Source: Castor canadensis (taxonomy: Eukaryota > Chordata > Mammalia > Rodentia > Castoridae). From it: DNA of 64,000 nt. Position 1 is the stretch's first letter, and each line of letters starts with the position of its first letter. Location of the stretch: the NCBI RefSeq assembly GCF_047511655.1, contig NC_133392.1, positions 161,500,542 to 161,564,541 on the forward strand, in the 5' to 3' direction. Positions 11,480-23,125 of the stretch are shown in pieces. The notes under the pieces are model-generated. The model was not told the DNA's origin, did not search any database, and saw only the letters and a list, made by a program, of their open reading frames with translations. The position numbers were made by a program, and so were the translations under genes.

Positions 11480-11765
11480 GAGAGGTGTGGTGGCTCAAGC
11501 CTGTGATCCTAGCATACTTGAGACCCCATCTCAAGAACTTTTCGGTGAAGTGGCATATACCTGTCATCTAAGCTAGGTGGGGAAGCACAAATAGGAGGAT
11601 GTGGACCAGGCTGATCTGAGCATAAAACGAAACCCTAGCTCAAAGATAACCAGAGCAAAAAAGGGCTTGTGGAATAGTTCAAATGGCAGAGCTCCTACCT
11701 AACAAGGACCTGAATTCAAACCCCAGTACTGCAAAAAATGAAAAACCAAACCCACCAAGTATAAA
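11480..11765 (+). repeat. Composite SINE: two B1-like modules plus tRNA-like module
   Basis: The first B1-like start is 'ggtgtggtggctcaagcctg', with its end 'gagaccccatctcaag'. A second, more diverged B1-like unit is 'gtggcatatacctgtcatct'...'gaaaccctagctcaaa'. The tRNA-like part is 'atggcagagctcctacctaa' with B box 'gaattcaaaccccagtactg'. An A-rich tail follows. Confidence 0.7.
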
Positions 11766-11883
11766 AGAAGGAACAGAAGCCTTCAAACCTTCCAGACCTC
11801 ACAATGCTGTGTTTCCTGAGGAAGGAAGGCAGGAAATAAATGTTGATGGAGTACCTGCTAGGAGGTACGCTTTTACGTACTTA

Positions 11884-12088
11884 TCCCCAGGACACACCAG
11901 AATCAGGCATCACAAGGCACTCTGTCCTGTGTTCACACCCGAGGCAGGCTTTACAACCCTACATATGCCGTGTACATGCCTGGAACAGGTGCCATCATCC
12001 ACTCAGTTCTCTGAGCACACCTGAAGAGGGTTCTGCCGTCCACTCTATCCTCTGTGCACACCTGAGGCAGGTGTTCCCATATCCATCC
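11884..12088. repeat. 41-bp minisatellite, five diverged copies
   Basis: Exact 41-bp register: 11884-11924, 11925-11965, 11966-12006, 12007-12047 and 12048-12088. The shared core is approximately tcctctgtgcacacctgagg followed by caggtgtt and a ccatccact-like end. Units are 50-75% alike by eye. A possible sixth, weaker unit follows to 12129. Because 41 is not a multiple of 3, the open frames crossing it are not a repeated peptide. Confidence 0.8.
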
Positions 12089-12129
12089 CTCAGGCGAGGA
12101 TTTCCAAGCGTGTACACAGACCTCAGCTA

Positions 12130-12945
12130 TGTGTGTTCCGCCCAGGGAACCCTGTTTGCCTTTTCCTAGGATCCCATCAGCCGTCCTCTTCCTTTTTTTT
12201 TAATGCCCAGTTGAGCCTGTGAGGCATTAACAGTTAAGGAAGACTTTGAGATAAAGTAAGCACATCTCTGGAAGAATACAAGCCCTGCCCTGGCTCAGGA
12301 AGAAATAGGAAACTTATGTAGAAAAAAATGGGGATCAAAGATTTTACCCCTCTGAGCTAGATCTCTAGGCTCACACAGTTTGCAGCAAGTTCTTTCAAGG
12401 GACAGACCCTGCCTCTTTTGTGCAGGATTTTCTAGAACACAACGAAAGAAGGAATGGCCTCTGCTTTGCTTTGAAACACTGTGGGATTCGTTTCCTCGTC
12501 AGACACTGACTCTGCAGTGTCTTGATGTTAGACCTTCCTCTCCAGCAAACTTCTGCTGTTTGTCAGAGACCCAGTTGGAGCTGTTTTCTTGTAGCAGCCA
12601 GAACCAATGAAAGCAGAGGACCACCCAGCAAAAGCAAATGGGCTGTTGATCTTTTCAGAGACATGGGTACATCTCGAAAGCTTCAAGTCAACTGAAAGAA
12701 GCCAGACAAAAGAGGGCACCTGCTACATAAAGCAATGTGTGTGACCTTGAGGAACAGGCGGGACAATAGTGCAGACATGTCAGAGCTGGGAAGCTGGGGC
12801 TGGGAAGGGCCATGAGGAGTTTCTGGGGTGATTGCTCCACACCTTGGCTGGGGTGTGGGTCCACAGCTTGTGCCTTTACCACAGGTTATCTGATGGCACA
12901 GTGAAGGTCTGAGCATCTCACCGTGTGCAGATTTCACCTCAAAAG
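12130..12945. other. Intergenic, no gene recognised
   Basis: Mixed unique sequence with a short T-run near 12194. Nothing identifiable. Confidence 0.45.
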
Positions 12946-12949
12946 AAGT

Positions 12950-13248
12950 AAAAATGACCATGCAGAAATATTGAACTCTAGGTCATGATATACATGCTGG
13001 AATATTTTAGGAAAATGACCTGAGGTTTGCATCCAAAAAAAAAAAAAAAAGAAAAAGAAAAATGGATGTATGAGTGGATAGATAAGCTTGTTCAGTAAAA
13101 TATTCATGCAAATGACATAAAATATTAAATTTTATTATTAATAAATCAGTCTATTGTTAGGCATATGTACATGTGCACATACATGTGTTTACTGTAAAAT
13201 TCTTTCAACTTTTCTACATGTTTGAAATTTTTCCTAAAAAAAGTATTG
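12950..13248 (+). repeat. Probable old L1 3' UTR with A-rich tract
   Basis: An A-run at about 13034-13061 is followed by AT-rich text ending 'ttcaacttttctacatgttt' and 'gaaatttttcctaaaaaaag', which resembles L1M 3' ends. Boundaries and family are uncertain. Confidence 0.45.
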
Positions 13249-13254
13249 GGGAAG

Positions 13255-13870
13255 GATACATTACAAGCAAATGTGGTTTATTTCAGGGATACAAAGATGG
13301 TTTTAACTCAGAAAATAAATGGAGTCACATCAGCAGACTGAGGAAAAAATTAACAGGTGCTTTGATAAAGCTTAGCTCTTGCCATTTTTTCTAAAAGTTC
13401 TCAAAAACAAGGAAGAGAGGCTGTCTTAAGGAGATAAATGTGATCTTTACCCAACCTACAGCTGGCATCTTGCTTGCTGGAGACCTGAAGAGTTCTTGTC
13501 AAGATCAGCAATGGGACCAGGGACTCACCACTGGTCACCACAGCTACCCACCCAGTGACAGCCCTGTTCCTCCACCAGACGCAAATGAGAAATCAGGTGC
13601 TGAGAGTTGAAAGAAAGGAATTAACCAGTCGTTCTTTTACAGATGAAGTATGTTCATCTAAACAAAAATCCTAAATAAGTAACAGACAAAAAACATCAGC
13701 ATCATAAGAGTTCAGTAAGATTCTAGACAAAAGATCAGCTCACAGAAACACTAGCACTCAGCTACCTTGGCAGGAATCCACTAGAAAGAGTAACAGATTG
13801 TAAGAGGCTATTCATGTCCGCAACACAGCAAAGAATTTTCAAGGCTTCACAAGTACATGCTTAAACCCCA
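13255..13870 (+). repeat. LINE-1 ORF2 relic, first part
   Basis: 'tttatttcagggatacaaag', 'atggttttaactcagaaaat' and 'gagttcagtaagattctaga' are decayed L1 reverse-transcriptase-region phrases (compare 'ggtatgcaaggatggtttaa' and 'gagttcagtaaagttgcagg'). It is interrupted by the SINE at 13872 and resumes at about 14215. Confidence 0.65.
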
Positions 13871-13871
13871 A

Positions 13872-14190
13872 TAAAAGAACCTAGACCAGGTGTGACGTCT
13901 CATATCTGTAATCCCAGCTACTCAGGAGGCAGAGATCAGGAGAATTGCAGTTTGAGGCCGGCCCAGGCAAACAGTTATTAAGACCTCATCTCAACAAAAA
14001 ACTGTGCATGGTGGTGCACAGCTGTAATTATAGCTAGCCTGAAATCATAAATAGCGTACGGATCTATGTTCCAGGCCAACCCTGAAAAATGACCAAAAGC
14101 AAACATGGCTCAAGTGGTAGAGCACCTGCCTAGTAAGCCTTGGGGTTCTGAGTTCAAATCCCAGTACCATCACCAAAAAAAAAAAAAAAA
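13872..14190 (+). repeat. Three-module composite SINE inserted in L1
   Basis: Module 1 is B1-like ('gtctcatatctgtaatccca'...'aagacctcatctcaac'). Module 2 is a second B1-like unit ('gcatggtggtgcacagctgt'...'ccaggccaaccctgaa'). Module 3 is tRNA-like ('tggctcaagtggtagagcac' A-box region, 'gagttcaaatcccagtacca' B-box region), followed by a poly-A tail from about 14174. It splits one L1 into two pieces and so is younger than that L1. Confidence 0.85.
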
Positions 14191-14214
14191 CCCAACAACA
14201 ACAAAAAACCTTAA

Positions 14215-14765
14215 ACCAAGAGCAATAGAAAAAAGATACATTTTTTATTTTCTAGCATTGCAAAACAAAACCCCACAAATTTATGGATGAGACAGCACTT
14301 TGAAGATAGAAAGTAACAGGTGATGCAATTCCAATAAAAATCAGAGCTTTTAAAAAAATTAATTTAGTCTAACATTTGCACACACCAAGATAACACATAG
14401 CCAAGAAAAGTCTTAAAAAGAACTAGAGCAAGGCTCCCCCAACCTCGCCACTAAATATTAGACCCCAACAAAGTCACAGTGAGAAACCAGAGCAGAACAG
14501 AGCAGGTGACCCTGGGGTGGGAAGAGGCCGAGATGAACAGAGCGGGAGTTGCGCAGGAAGAGGCCCAGGGAGGGCCAAGGTTCTGCCTCTGGAAGAAGGA
14601 TAGGTCAGCTCGTGGCTGGCTGGGAGACGGACTGGCTCTATGAAAAAAAATCAATTGTCTCTGCAAGTGAACTTTGGATGGATAAAGTCCCAGGTGTGAA
14701 AGATAAAACCACAAGTGTTCTATTAAGAAAAGTAAGTGCGGGGAAATAGCCTTGAGATCCCAGGG
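14215..14765 (+). repeat. LINE-1 ORF2 relic, continuation
   Basis: 'gcaattccaataaaaatcag', 'tggatggataaagtcccagg' and 'tgaaagataaaaccacaag' follow late ORF2 words (compare 'caatccctatcaaaatacca' and 'agacctaaaaccataaaa'). Between about 14440 and 14640 the text is GC-richer and not recognisable. A 180-aa frame on the opposite strand over this stretch is treated as chance. Confidence 0.5.
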
Positions 14766-15300
14766 TAGGGTAAGGGAGGGACTTCCTGAGCACACCTGAC
14801 ACCTGACACCGTCCCAGATTTGGAAATCAGTGGGCTTGAGGAGGTCAGAAGGGGAGACTCTCACCAAGATCACCAGCAGGGAGAGAGTTACCAAAACCCC
14901 GGCAAACAGGAGAGGTAAGGAACCTGCTGAGGGAGCAATCACAACGCCCTTGCCGACAATTCCCGCAGAGGTGTCAACCTCAAAAAGTGTCATGCAAATC
15001 TAAGAATTGACTTTCCACTCCAGCCCAACCAATTTTCAAACATTTGAAAGGCAAATAATATGAAGTGTTGGCAAGCTGTGGGGAGCCCAGTCCCTCCTCC
15101 TCTAGGGGACAGTGAACAAGTCTAGGCACCCTGGAGGGGACCCCATAGAGCAGAGTGGAGCTGCCCTGGTGGAGAGTGGCTCCCCAGGGGGCACCCGGCT
15201 CAGCCCCATCTGTGCAATGGAGCACGGGGGTGCCCGGGTGTGTGTAGGGGTGTGTGTGGTGGGCACAGTGAGAAGCCAGGGTCTGGGCAGGAAGGTAAGG
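14766..15300. other. Intergenic, no gene recognised
   Basis: Unique, GC-rising sequence. Nothing identifiable. Confidence 0.4.
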
Positions 15301-15520
15301 CACTTGCACACATGCATGTGACACGTGTACACGGAACACACATATACACCGCACGTATGCACACGACATATACACACGACACCCGGACACAGCACGAATG
15401 CACATATACATAGCAGCAATGTCAGTAACACATACACACATGTGCGCACACATTGGACACAGGCACATAGAGCACATGTAAACACATCAGTGATAACATG
15501 CACACACATACACACACTCC
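15301..15520. repeat. CA-rich imperfect repeat
   Basis: About 220 bp dominated by cacaca/catacac words with frequent interruptions (acacgtgtac, cacgacatata). This is an aged microsatellite. Open frames with many Cys/Val on the minus strand derive from it. Confidence 0.85.
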
Positions 15521-16699
15521 ACCACTACCAACAACAGTCACCCCTCTCCTTTTGCATTTGTGAGACCCAAGGACACATACATTTACACCCAAAATGGCTG
15601 CCCATGAAAAGGAAGAGGAGGGAAGATCAAGAATAAGGGTAAAAATGACAAAATAAAGCGAGCAGAGACTGTGCCGAAGAATGGCACCTGTGCTGGGAAC
15701 CGGGAGCACGGTTGGAGGGAAGAGGCAGTGACTCTGGCTTTGGCCTGCGAGGAGTTGGCTTACGTAGGGTGCCAGGCAACTGCAGTGTGAGTGGTTTCCT
15801 AGCCACCCCTCCCCTTTGGCACCTGTCTCTGCATCCCTGTCTCCGGGGCAGGAAGAAGAGTGAGCCCCCTCTGCAGAAGCCCCAGTACTCCCTGGAACTC
15901 TGGGAGGTGCAAGACTCATGCTCAGCTCCATCACCCCACTCCCACCCCCACGGGGTCAGACCTGGGGCAGGGTTGCTGATGGACCTGTGGATTCGCTTGG
16001 CCATGGTGTGGGTGGTTTGCAAACCCGCTCTAGAGGGATTTGATGCCCTGCACCGGGTGTGGCCATTGTGGTAGGCAACCAGCTACTCCCAGGCTTCAGG
16101 CTGCCGGAGCTGGGGGGGCCAGGAAATGCTGCAGTGGGTAGGACATCCCCTCTCCCCCGCTTAGTAGCAGATGGGGTGTCCAAAGGACCAGCTGGCGCCA
16201 GCTGCATTTCATAGCACAGCTCAGGACAGAGACCATGAGAAGGGGCTTTCCCTTGGTCCCTGCCTCTGTGCGCCAGCCCCGTGCCAGGTCCAGGCTCCTG
16301 ATAGCTCCTTGTCCACGGCAGGCTCCAGCCCCTCTGTGATATTCTACCTGGTTCAACCTTCCCATGGGCAGTTCCCACAGGTAAGTTAGAGGTTAGTAGG
16401 AGCCACAGAGCTAAGCTTTGAACTGAGGCTGTTCTTAGCTCCCTGGGGCAGGGGAAGAAAGGGGGACCCCATGAGGGCAGTGAGGGGATACAGGGGTCTC
16501 TGGAGCAAGGTTGAGGAAGGACAATGTCCCTGAAGGACATGGGGGCAGGTGTCATTGATATGCAGACTCGGACAGACTGCTGGGTGAGGTGGGGACTCAG
16601 ACAGCTTCCCTGGAGGCTCCTGGGTCCTTCGCGTGTGATCTCAACTCATCACCTCCTGCTTTTCCTTCAGCTCTCGGCTCCCGTCCCGTCGGCATTGCT
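15521..16699. other. Intergenic, no gene recognised
   Basis: GC-rich unique sequence. Several overlapping open frames on both strands reflect GC content; no family is recognisable. Confidence 0.45.
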
Positions 16700-16840
16700 G
16701 ATCTCTCTCCCTGAAGGGAGTTAAAGTATCATCTTTTCAAGGGGTAAAACATCAGAATTCTGAGACTTTTTTAAAAAATGGGTAAATGATTTTACTTAGC
16801 TAATCAATTTATGGGGAGTCCAGTAAGATGTGAAAAATGG
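16700..16840. promoter_or_regulatory. Small AT-rich candidate element
   Basis: A sudden AT-rich island (gttaaagtatcatc, ttttttaaaaaatggg, tagctaatcaattta) inside GC-rich DNA with no repeat signature. A weak candidate for a conserved noncoding element. Confidence 0.22.
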
Positions 16841-17885
16841 ACTCAGTGGCAATGTGGAGTCAAGACACACTCACAGGTGTCCGGGAGCACCGAAGGAATC
16901 TGCCACAGACGGTCTGCAGTAGATTCACGGGGACAAGTTGATTGCACTGCACCTCCACTGGATGACATCCCCTGCCTCTACATGTGCAAGAATCCTGTGC
17001 TTTGCGTTCCATCTTCCACAACGTACAGGGTATGAACAGCTCGATGGCCGTGGAAGTTTGTAATTCGGATGAGCCAGGGAGGACCTGCCAGGCATCAGAG
17101 GTAGAGTTTTTCCCAACAGGCTCAAATGCTGCTGTACCCACTTGTGACACCTGTCACTGCAGCCATTTTTTTTGGGTGATCCACTGGCCATCATCTGCCC
17201 ACTGACTGGCCGGTTAGTTCCCGGAGGGAAGGGCTTATGTTTCTCCCCATGGCATGCTCAGGCTGGTGGCCTGAAGGTGATGGTGACAGCATGCACAGCC
17301 ATGGCCAGTGATCCTTGGCAGTGTTCCCTCTGGTCTGAGGTGGGAGAGGTGCTGCTGTTGCTTCTGCCATGCTGAGGAAGAAACAGACCTGAGCCAAGCC
17401 AGTGCCCCTATCGTCACCATCACTGTCCTGCCCCGGGAAGGGTGGGCGAGGTTAGAGGCCACGCAAGCTACAGCCTGGGCTTGGTGCCTGGGCTCCCACC
17501 TGCCCCTCAGCTGCCTCCTGTAGGCAGGTGAAGGAGCAACTGAGTGCAGGATTGGGGGAGCATCCATCTCTGGAAAGAGCCATACAGGGAGCTTCCTTAT
17601 TGCAGGGTGAGGACAGGACACAAGGGAAGAACTGGGTGAGCTCAGGCAGTGGAGGGGGGCTGAGCCCCATCCTGGGAGGATCTGCAGGCTCCCAGGCCCC
17701 TACAGCCGCCTAGTGAGACAAGTGCAGCTGGGTTCTGGTTCTGGGTGGTGTCAGAGAAAAGCAGCACCACCAGGTTAAGACTGCTGCAGCAAGGGGTCAG
17801 GCTTCTCAGAGACCAGCATGCTGGGGTTGCCCAGAGCCAGGGCCATAGGGAGAGGTGTGGGCCAAGGACTGGGGATTCTTGCAAT
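16841..17885. other. Intergenic, no gene recognised
   Basis: GC-rich unique sequence with no recognised feature. Confidence 0.45.
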
Positions 17886-18260
17886 CAGTCCATTTTCTGT
17901 TGCTACAGCAGAATTCGTGAGGCTGGGAAATTTATAAAGAATACAGGTTTATTTGGCTCAGCATCCTGGAGGCAGAAGTCCAAGAGCACGTGGCAATACC
18001 TGCTCAGTCTCTGGAGAGGGCCTCAGGCTGCCTCAATTCATGGTGGAAAGGGGAAAGGCAAGCCAGGCCGGCAGACAGACAAGACATGAGGATCAGCCTC
18101 CCTGTACAACAATCTGCTCTCACTATGGCTGTTCCGTTCATTGGAAAAAGGCAGTGACCCATTCCTCAGGCTCCACCCATGCCCAGTGCCTCCCAATGGC
18201 CGCCCATGGACCAAGCCGCAGTGGAGCTTTGGTGAGGAAAAAACCACACTCAAACCACAG
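17886..18260 (-). repeat. MaLR-like LTR, antisense
   Basis: 'cagtccattttctgttgcta', 'gggaaatttataaagaatac', 'ggtttatttggctcagcatcctgg' and 'cagaagtccaagagcac', with 'aggctccacccatgcc' further on, follow the antisense order of THE1/MST-like LTRs. Confidence 0.6.
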
Positions 18261-20065
18261 CGCTAGTCAAACCGGCTTAGCAGGGTTTTGACTGATGCTA
18301 GCCCAGCAGCCAGGGACACAGGCCAAGGCCAAGGCCACATCCGCAAAAGGGTCCAGACGGGCCTGGAGAAAGTTGGCCAAGGGAGAAACCCAGGTCAGTG
18401 AATGGGGATCTTCTCTGCCATGGGCCTGGGGCGCCAGACAGAAGCCAGGCTTAGGTACCTTCACTTCTACTGAGCCCCTAGCTTTGGGTCACTGTCGCCA
18501 CCATAGGTAGCCCTCACCTCTTTGCCCTATCAGGTGGGCCCAGCGTGGGACCTGGGGTGGGTTTCATACTTCCCCCCAGACAGTGTCCTGGCTGCCCAGA
18601 GCAGAGCTGCCCAATGACACAGATGTGAAATCCAACAGCTGATCAGGGCCTAGACGCCCTCTAGGCTGCGTGTTTTCCAATCGCTCCCTGCACTTGGGTC
18701 TCTGGAAATTCCAAACCGTCCCCAAAGCACACTTTGGCGCTGGGTGGCACCCTTAGCATTCTTCTTGGGGAGAGGCAGACCCTCATCCAGCCTGGTGGGC
18801 AGACAGACAGCACTTTTCCCAGCTGGGGATCCCAGCTCTCCTGTTGAGAGGGGCCATCTCTCTGTCCCCTGTCTTTGCTCTAAGAAATACCTCTGTGGTC
18901 CAGAAGGTCTCTCATTCCCACAGCAGGGAGAGAAATGTTTAAAATAAGAGTAACTGTGAAATCCTTGAGGAAAGAACAATTTGCCTTTGAGAAATCCCAG
19001 CAGACACACTGGGGCCATTCCAGACTCTGCTCATGTTAGCGACTGGGGTGGAGAGTGAGAGGTACATGGTACCACAGGACCCCAGTGATGGTCATCTTGT
19101 GATCTGCCTCTCTGCTTCCATCCACGTAGGTGGCTCTTGGAAGCAAGTCCCTTGGCCTCTCGGGAACAGTACAGAGAAGCAGGAGCAGGCAGAAGACCAG
19201 CTCCTGGCACTTGTGGCTCTGGGCTTGAGTCCGGGCAGAGGCAGCCCTACCCAACCCTCCAACTACTACCCATCCTTGTGCAGGGCCCCATGCAGGGAGA
19301 GAGCCCATTTTGAGGGGACGGGACTGTGTTGCTCCCCTTCTGACCCTGGAGCAGGACACTCTGGGGCTCAGGAGCAATGAGGCTTGACATTCCTGCCTGT
19401 CATGAGAACGGACATCATGCTTCTGTCACCTCTCCCTTAGCAAACCAAGTGGCCAGCTGGCTTTCCTGCCACATTTCTACCTGGTGTGGCCTGTGGGGAG
19501 CTGCTTCTTTAAGCCCAAGGTCCTGGCACCTCCATGCTTAGAGCGAGTCCTCATCAGAGGACCAATGCCTGGTGTTCACTGCTCTAGAGGGACACCTGTG
19601 TACCCAGTTTCCCCCAGTAGCTCTGTGTCCCACCCAAATCATGGGCACGACTGGCTCTCAGCATTCCTCACTGTGCCTGCCCTGCTAGGACCTCCCCAGG
19701 GGTCAGAGACTCAGTGGGCTTGCCCATCTCCTAAGGTGACCACTCTGGGGGTATGGAGATTCAGGGCAGGGATCAGACCCAGATGGAAAGGGGCACATGG
19801 ACAAGTGCTGGAGACATGCCCTGAGCAGCCTGGATGAAGCAAGGCCCTTCGGTCAGCATTAAGGCTCCTGGGAGCCTCTCCCCTCCAGGCTCAGGGGCTC
19901 ATCCAGGAGGCCCTGTTTCTCTAGGTCAGATTTGGGGCAAGGAGTTCGTGTATTTACCCTCACTGGGAAGTCACATGTGAGACTTCTCCGCAAATCTCTA
20001 CTACTTAATTTGCACAGCAAGGGGACCAGAGTTGGGGGCTGACTTGAGCACAGAGCTGCTGTTTT
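18261..20065. other. Intergenic, no gene recognised
   Basis: GC-rich unique sequence. A short AT-richer patch at about 18930-18990 has no clear identity. Confidence 0.45.
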
Positions 20066-20170
20066 ACTTCACTCTGTGTATGTGTGTGTGCACAAGTATG
20101 TGTGCATATGTCCCTGTGCTTGTGTGTGGATGTCTGTGTGTGTGCACAAGTGCACAGGCATGTCCACTCC
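20066..20170. repeat. TG-rich imperfect microsatellite
   Basis: Interrupted tgtgtg/tgcacaag words over about 100 bp. Confidence 0.85.
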
Positions 20171-20514
20171 ACAGCACGCACTGCACACCGTGCACCTCAA
20201 GAGGGTCTCCAAGATGCAAGCAGCTGACACAGGTTAAAGGACCAGGGAGGGGAGCTCTCTCTGAGGCACCTCACAGCCCTGAGGGCCAGAGCCACAGGCC
20301 TACACCAAGTGCCTAAAATCTACCACCCAAAGGAGTCTCTGGGCCCCTTGGCACACTCCTCGGGGTTCACTGTAAGTCCTGCACACTGATGTTTTCTGCA
20401 ACCTGGGAGTGACTTCTTTTTCTAAGACTGGGCTTTGCCTTGGTTTTGTTGTAGGATTTAGTATTGTATTTGCATTCTGAAAGCTCGACTCCTACCTTTC
20501 ATTCACCACTCTTC

Positions 20515-20925
20515 AGAATAGCAAGTTGGGTTTCTAACAAACAGAATCAATAGGATGTGTACTACAATCTGCACACCTGTATGTGTATGCGTGCACATGT
20601 GTGTGCTTGAGGGGGATCTACTTTAAGCAACTGGCTCACATGACTGAAGGGCTAGCAAGTTTGTTAGGCTGGAGTCCCAGGAAGAGTTAATATTGCAGTC
20701 TTGAGTCTGGAAGCAGAATTCCCTCCTCTGCCTCTGCCTTTTCCCTTAAGGCCTTCAGCTGCTCAGACGAAGCCCACCCATAGTACAGAGGTGCATCTAC
20801 TGTGCTCAGAGTCTGCTGATTTAAGCATTGTTCATCTAAGATGCAATGTCTGGACTAGTGTCTGACCAAATATCTGGGTACAATGGCCCAGCCAGGGTGA
20901 CACATGACATCAACCACCCAGCATC
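20515..20925. repeat. Ancient retroelement relic, family not assigned
   Basis: 'aacaaacagaatcaatagga', 'taagcaactggctcacatga', 'caggaagagttaatattgcagtc', 'aggccttcagctgctcagac' and 'gaccaaatatctgggtacaatggcc' correspond in order to a mammalian LTR-like repeat beginning 'agagaaacagaaccaatagg'. I recognise the repeat but cannot name the subfamily. Confidence 0.6.
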
Positions 20926-21061
20926 CCTTGCAGACTCACCTACAGCATGAGAGAAAGGTCTGCTCTGAACCCCCCACGGCCCAGAGCTGCATGTCACCCT
21001 TTTTTGGAGTTCTGGTGGGAGGAGTAGGTAGGTAAGGGGCCAGTTTCCTAAAACACAAGGC

Positions 21062-21150
21062 TATTGCTGGCGATATAGCTCAGAGGTACACCACTTGCCT
21101 GGTGTGCAAAGTACAAAAATAAATAAGTGAATAAATAAATAAAAATGAAA
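21062..21150 (+). repeat. ID-type tRNA-derived SINE
   Basis: 'tgctggcgatatagctcaga' followed by 'cacttgcctggtgtgcaaag' is an ID-element head, with an (aaat)n-like tail to about 21145. Only the tRNA-like module is present. Confidence 0.85.
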
Positions 21151-22965
21151 ACAAGGCTATCACCTTTTAATATGGTGTTTATGAGTTTCAGTGAATGAGT
21201 GAAGTCCACCCAGCCATGTATTTTGGAGAAAACCTGTTCATCTCTCATCTGGGAAGGCTGGCCATCCCCCACTGCCAGTGAACTTGAGATGGGGGCCTAG
21301 AGGGACAGAAGAGCCTCCAGGCTGGACAAGAGGCATCTCCAACAAGGGAGGGAAGGAAGACACTCGCTCCTGTCTGAGGACAGAGGCCTCACTGGAAATG
21401 CTGTGCACATGTGAGCAGCCACTCAAGGGCAGAGGTAGAGTCAGAGCAGGGTCTAGGTGAGTCTTGGTCCCCTGAACATCCAGCCCCACCTCCCTACTCT
21501 CAAGAAAGCCCACCAGAGTTTCCCAAAGAGAAGCCTGGTTCAGACATAGGGCAGCAAGGTTCTTCACTGGGGAGGGGACAGGTGGGGTTGGCAGGGGAGC
21601 ATCATACGCCAGACTCCATGGAAGGCTCACTCAAGTGGTAGTGTGCTCAATTTACTCCTGGAATATGCATCTATCCATGGCCAAAAGCTTTGGCACCTGC
21701 TGGTGAGTCCCCTCCCCTGACTTGCCCCCTCCCCACTGCCCCACACCAGCATTGGAGAAGCAGAGGACCAGGGAGCTGGGCCTGGACAGGGTGGATCCAA
21801 TGGCCAGAGGGAGACAGGGACGAGGGAGAATCAGGACTCTAAGTGGGCCTGGACAGGTGAGCTCAACTGCTGGTGGATGGCAGAGAGCTGAGCCTGGGGA
21901 AGTAAGTCTTCCAGGTTCTGCCCTGGAAGAGTCAGGGTCTTAGAGCTGCGGGTGCTGCTGGCCCACCAGGTGGTGTCCAGGCTGTGTCCCAGATGGATGC
22001 AGGGAGAACAGATGGGTGTCTCTATGTCAGCGGTCGGATCCAGGGCCAGGGCTCTCAATCAAGGTACATGCCCTGTACATACAGGGACTGCTGGAGTCTC
22101 AGCTTCCTGCCCCAGGACTGCAGAGGGCCATCCCAGGTGGGTGGTCACCCCTGAAAGCCCATCTGCCCTCCAAACTCAGAGCCTGGCTTTCAGCCTCACC
22201 TCTGGCTTTGTCTTGAATGTACTTGTCTCTCTCTGCCATCTGTCTCAGAACAGGCTGATGCACAGGTACAGTGCTATGGAGAACCCACAGGGACGCTCTG
22301 AGCCCACCACTCGCCGATGTTCTCCAGCAGGGCAGCCCCAATGCCACAGGAGGCTTTAGGTGACATGTGGAGGGAAGGGCAAGACCAATGGGTGTGTGAC
22401 CAGCTGTTCTCTGTGCATTTCCAACCCTAAGACACAGCCCCTTGTCTCTGGGAGGGTCCTACTTCTGCTACAAGAGAATGGAACTTGCTTGGACCATTGC
22501 CCAGATGGCCCTTGGGGAGGGAGAGCCACCTCTGCCCTCTTGAGTAAAACTGTGATGGCTCTGTAGAGAAGTGTGTGCTGTGGTCACCGCGTCCCCAAGG
22601 GCTGCGCTGGAGGAGATCCCAGCAGCTGACATTAATGAGCACACGTGAGGAGCAATGTGACCGTGGGATGCTTCTCCAGAAGTGTCTTTGGCTTTCAATG
22701 GTCCACACCCTCTGCCCAGCGTAGGAGGGGACCTGCCAGGGCAGTTGGCTTCAGGGTGCTGCCTGTCCCCTCCAGTTAGTGGGACTCTGCTGGGAGCTGC
22801 TGCTCCCACAGCCTCTCCCCACAGTGTTTGGTTGGGGGCCTCTTCAGGGGTGAGAACCTGAATAGTCAAATTCTGGGTTCCAGTAGGAGCAGAGCAGGTG
22901 CTGGAAGAGTGGACGGGGTGGGCTGGGGGATGCTCCACCATCCCCCAGCCCGTAAATGGCCCTGC
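21151..22965. other. Intergenic, no gene recognised
   Basis: GC-rich unique sequence. No gene or repeat identified. Confidence 0.45.
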
Positions 22966-23125
22966 TCTGAACACAGGCTTTTCTGCTTACGGTCCTTACC
23001 TCCCGCGTACAGGCCAAAGGCAATATTTTAAGGTTTTTATGGAGTCCAACTTCCCCTTCTCTGATTTATGTTCCTGGGGATGAGTTTTATGTGAACATAC
23101 TCCCAGTTTCCCGTGAGATAAAAGA
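22966..23125. promoter_or_regulatory. Candidate conserved noncoding element
   Basis: An AT-richer island without repeat signature, carrying TTTTTATGGAGTCC and GAGTTTTATGTGAAC (HOX-type TTTATG words), GGCCAAAGGCAATATTTTAAGG, and CCCGTGAGATAAAAG (GATA-like). Inference from composition only. Confidence 0.3.

Noticed and set aside
11683-12169. 113- and 109-codon frames across the 41-bp minisatellite
   Set aside because: They begin in a SINE tail and run through a tandem repeat whose period is not a multiple of three.
14451-14993. 180-codon minus-strand frame with hydrophobic N-terminal third
   Set aside because: It overlaps decayed L1 text on the other strand and has no recognisable family or gene context.
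15422-16555. Cluster of overlapping 130-200-codon frames on the minus strand
   Set aside because: GC-rich unique DNA and a CA repeat keep frames open; several frames overlap one another and none has a domain.
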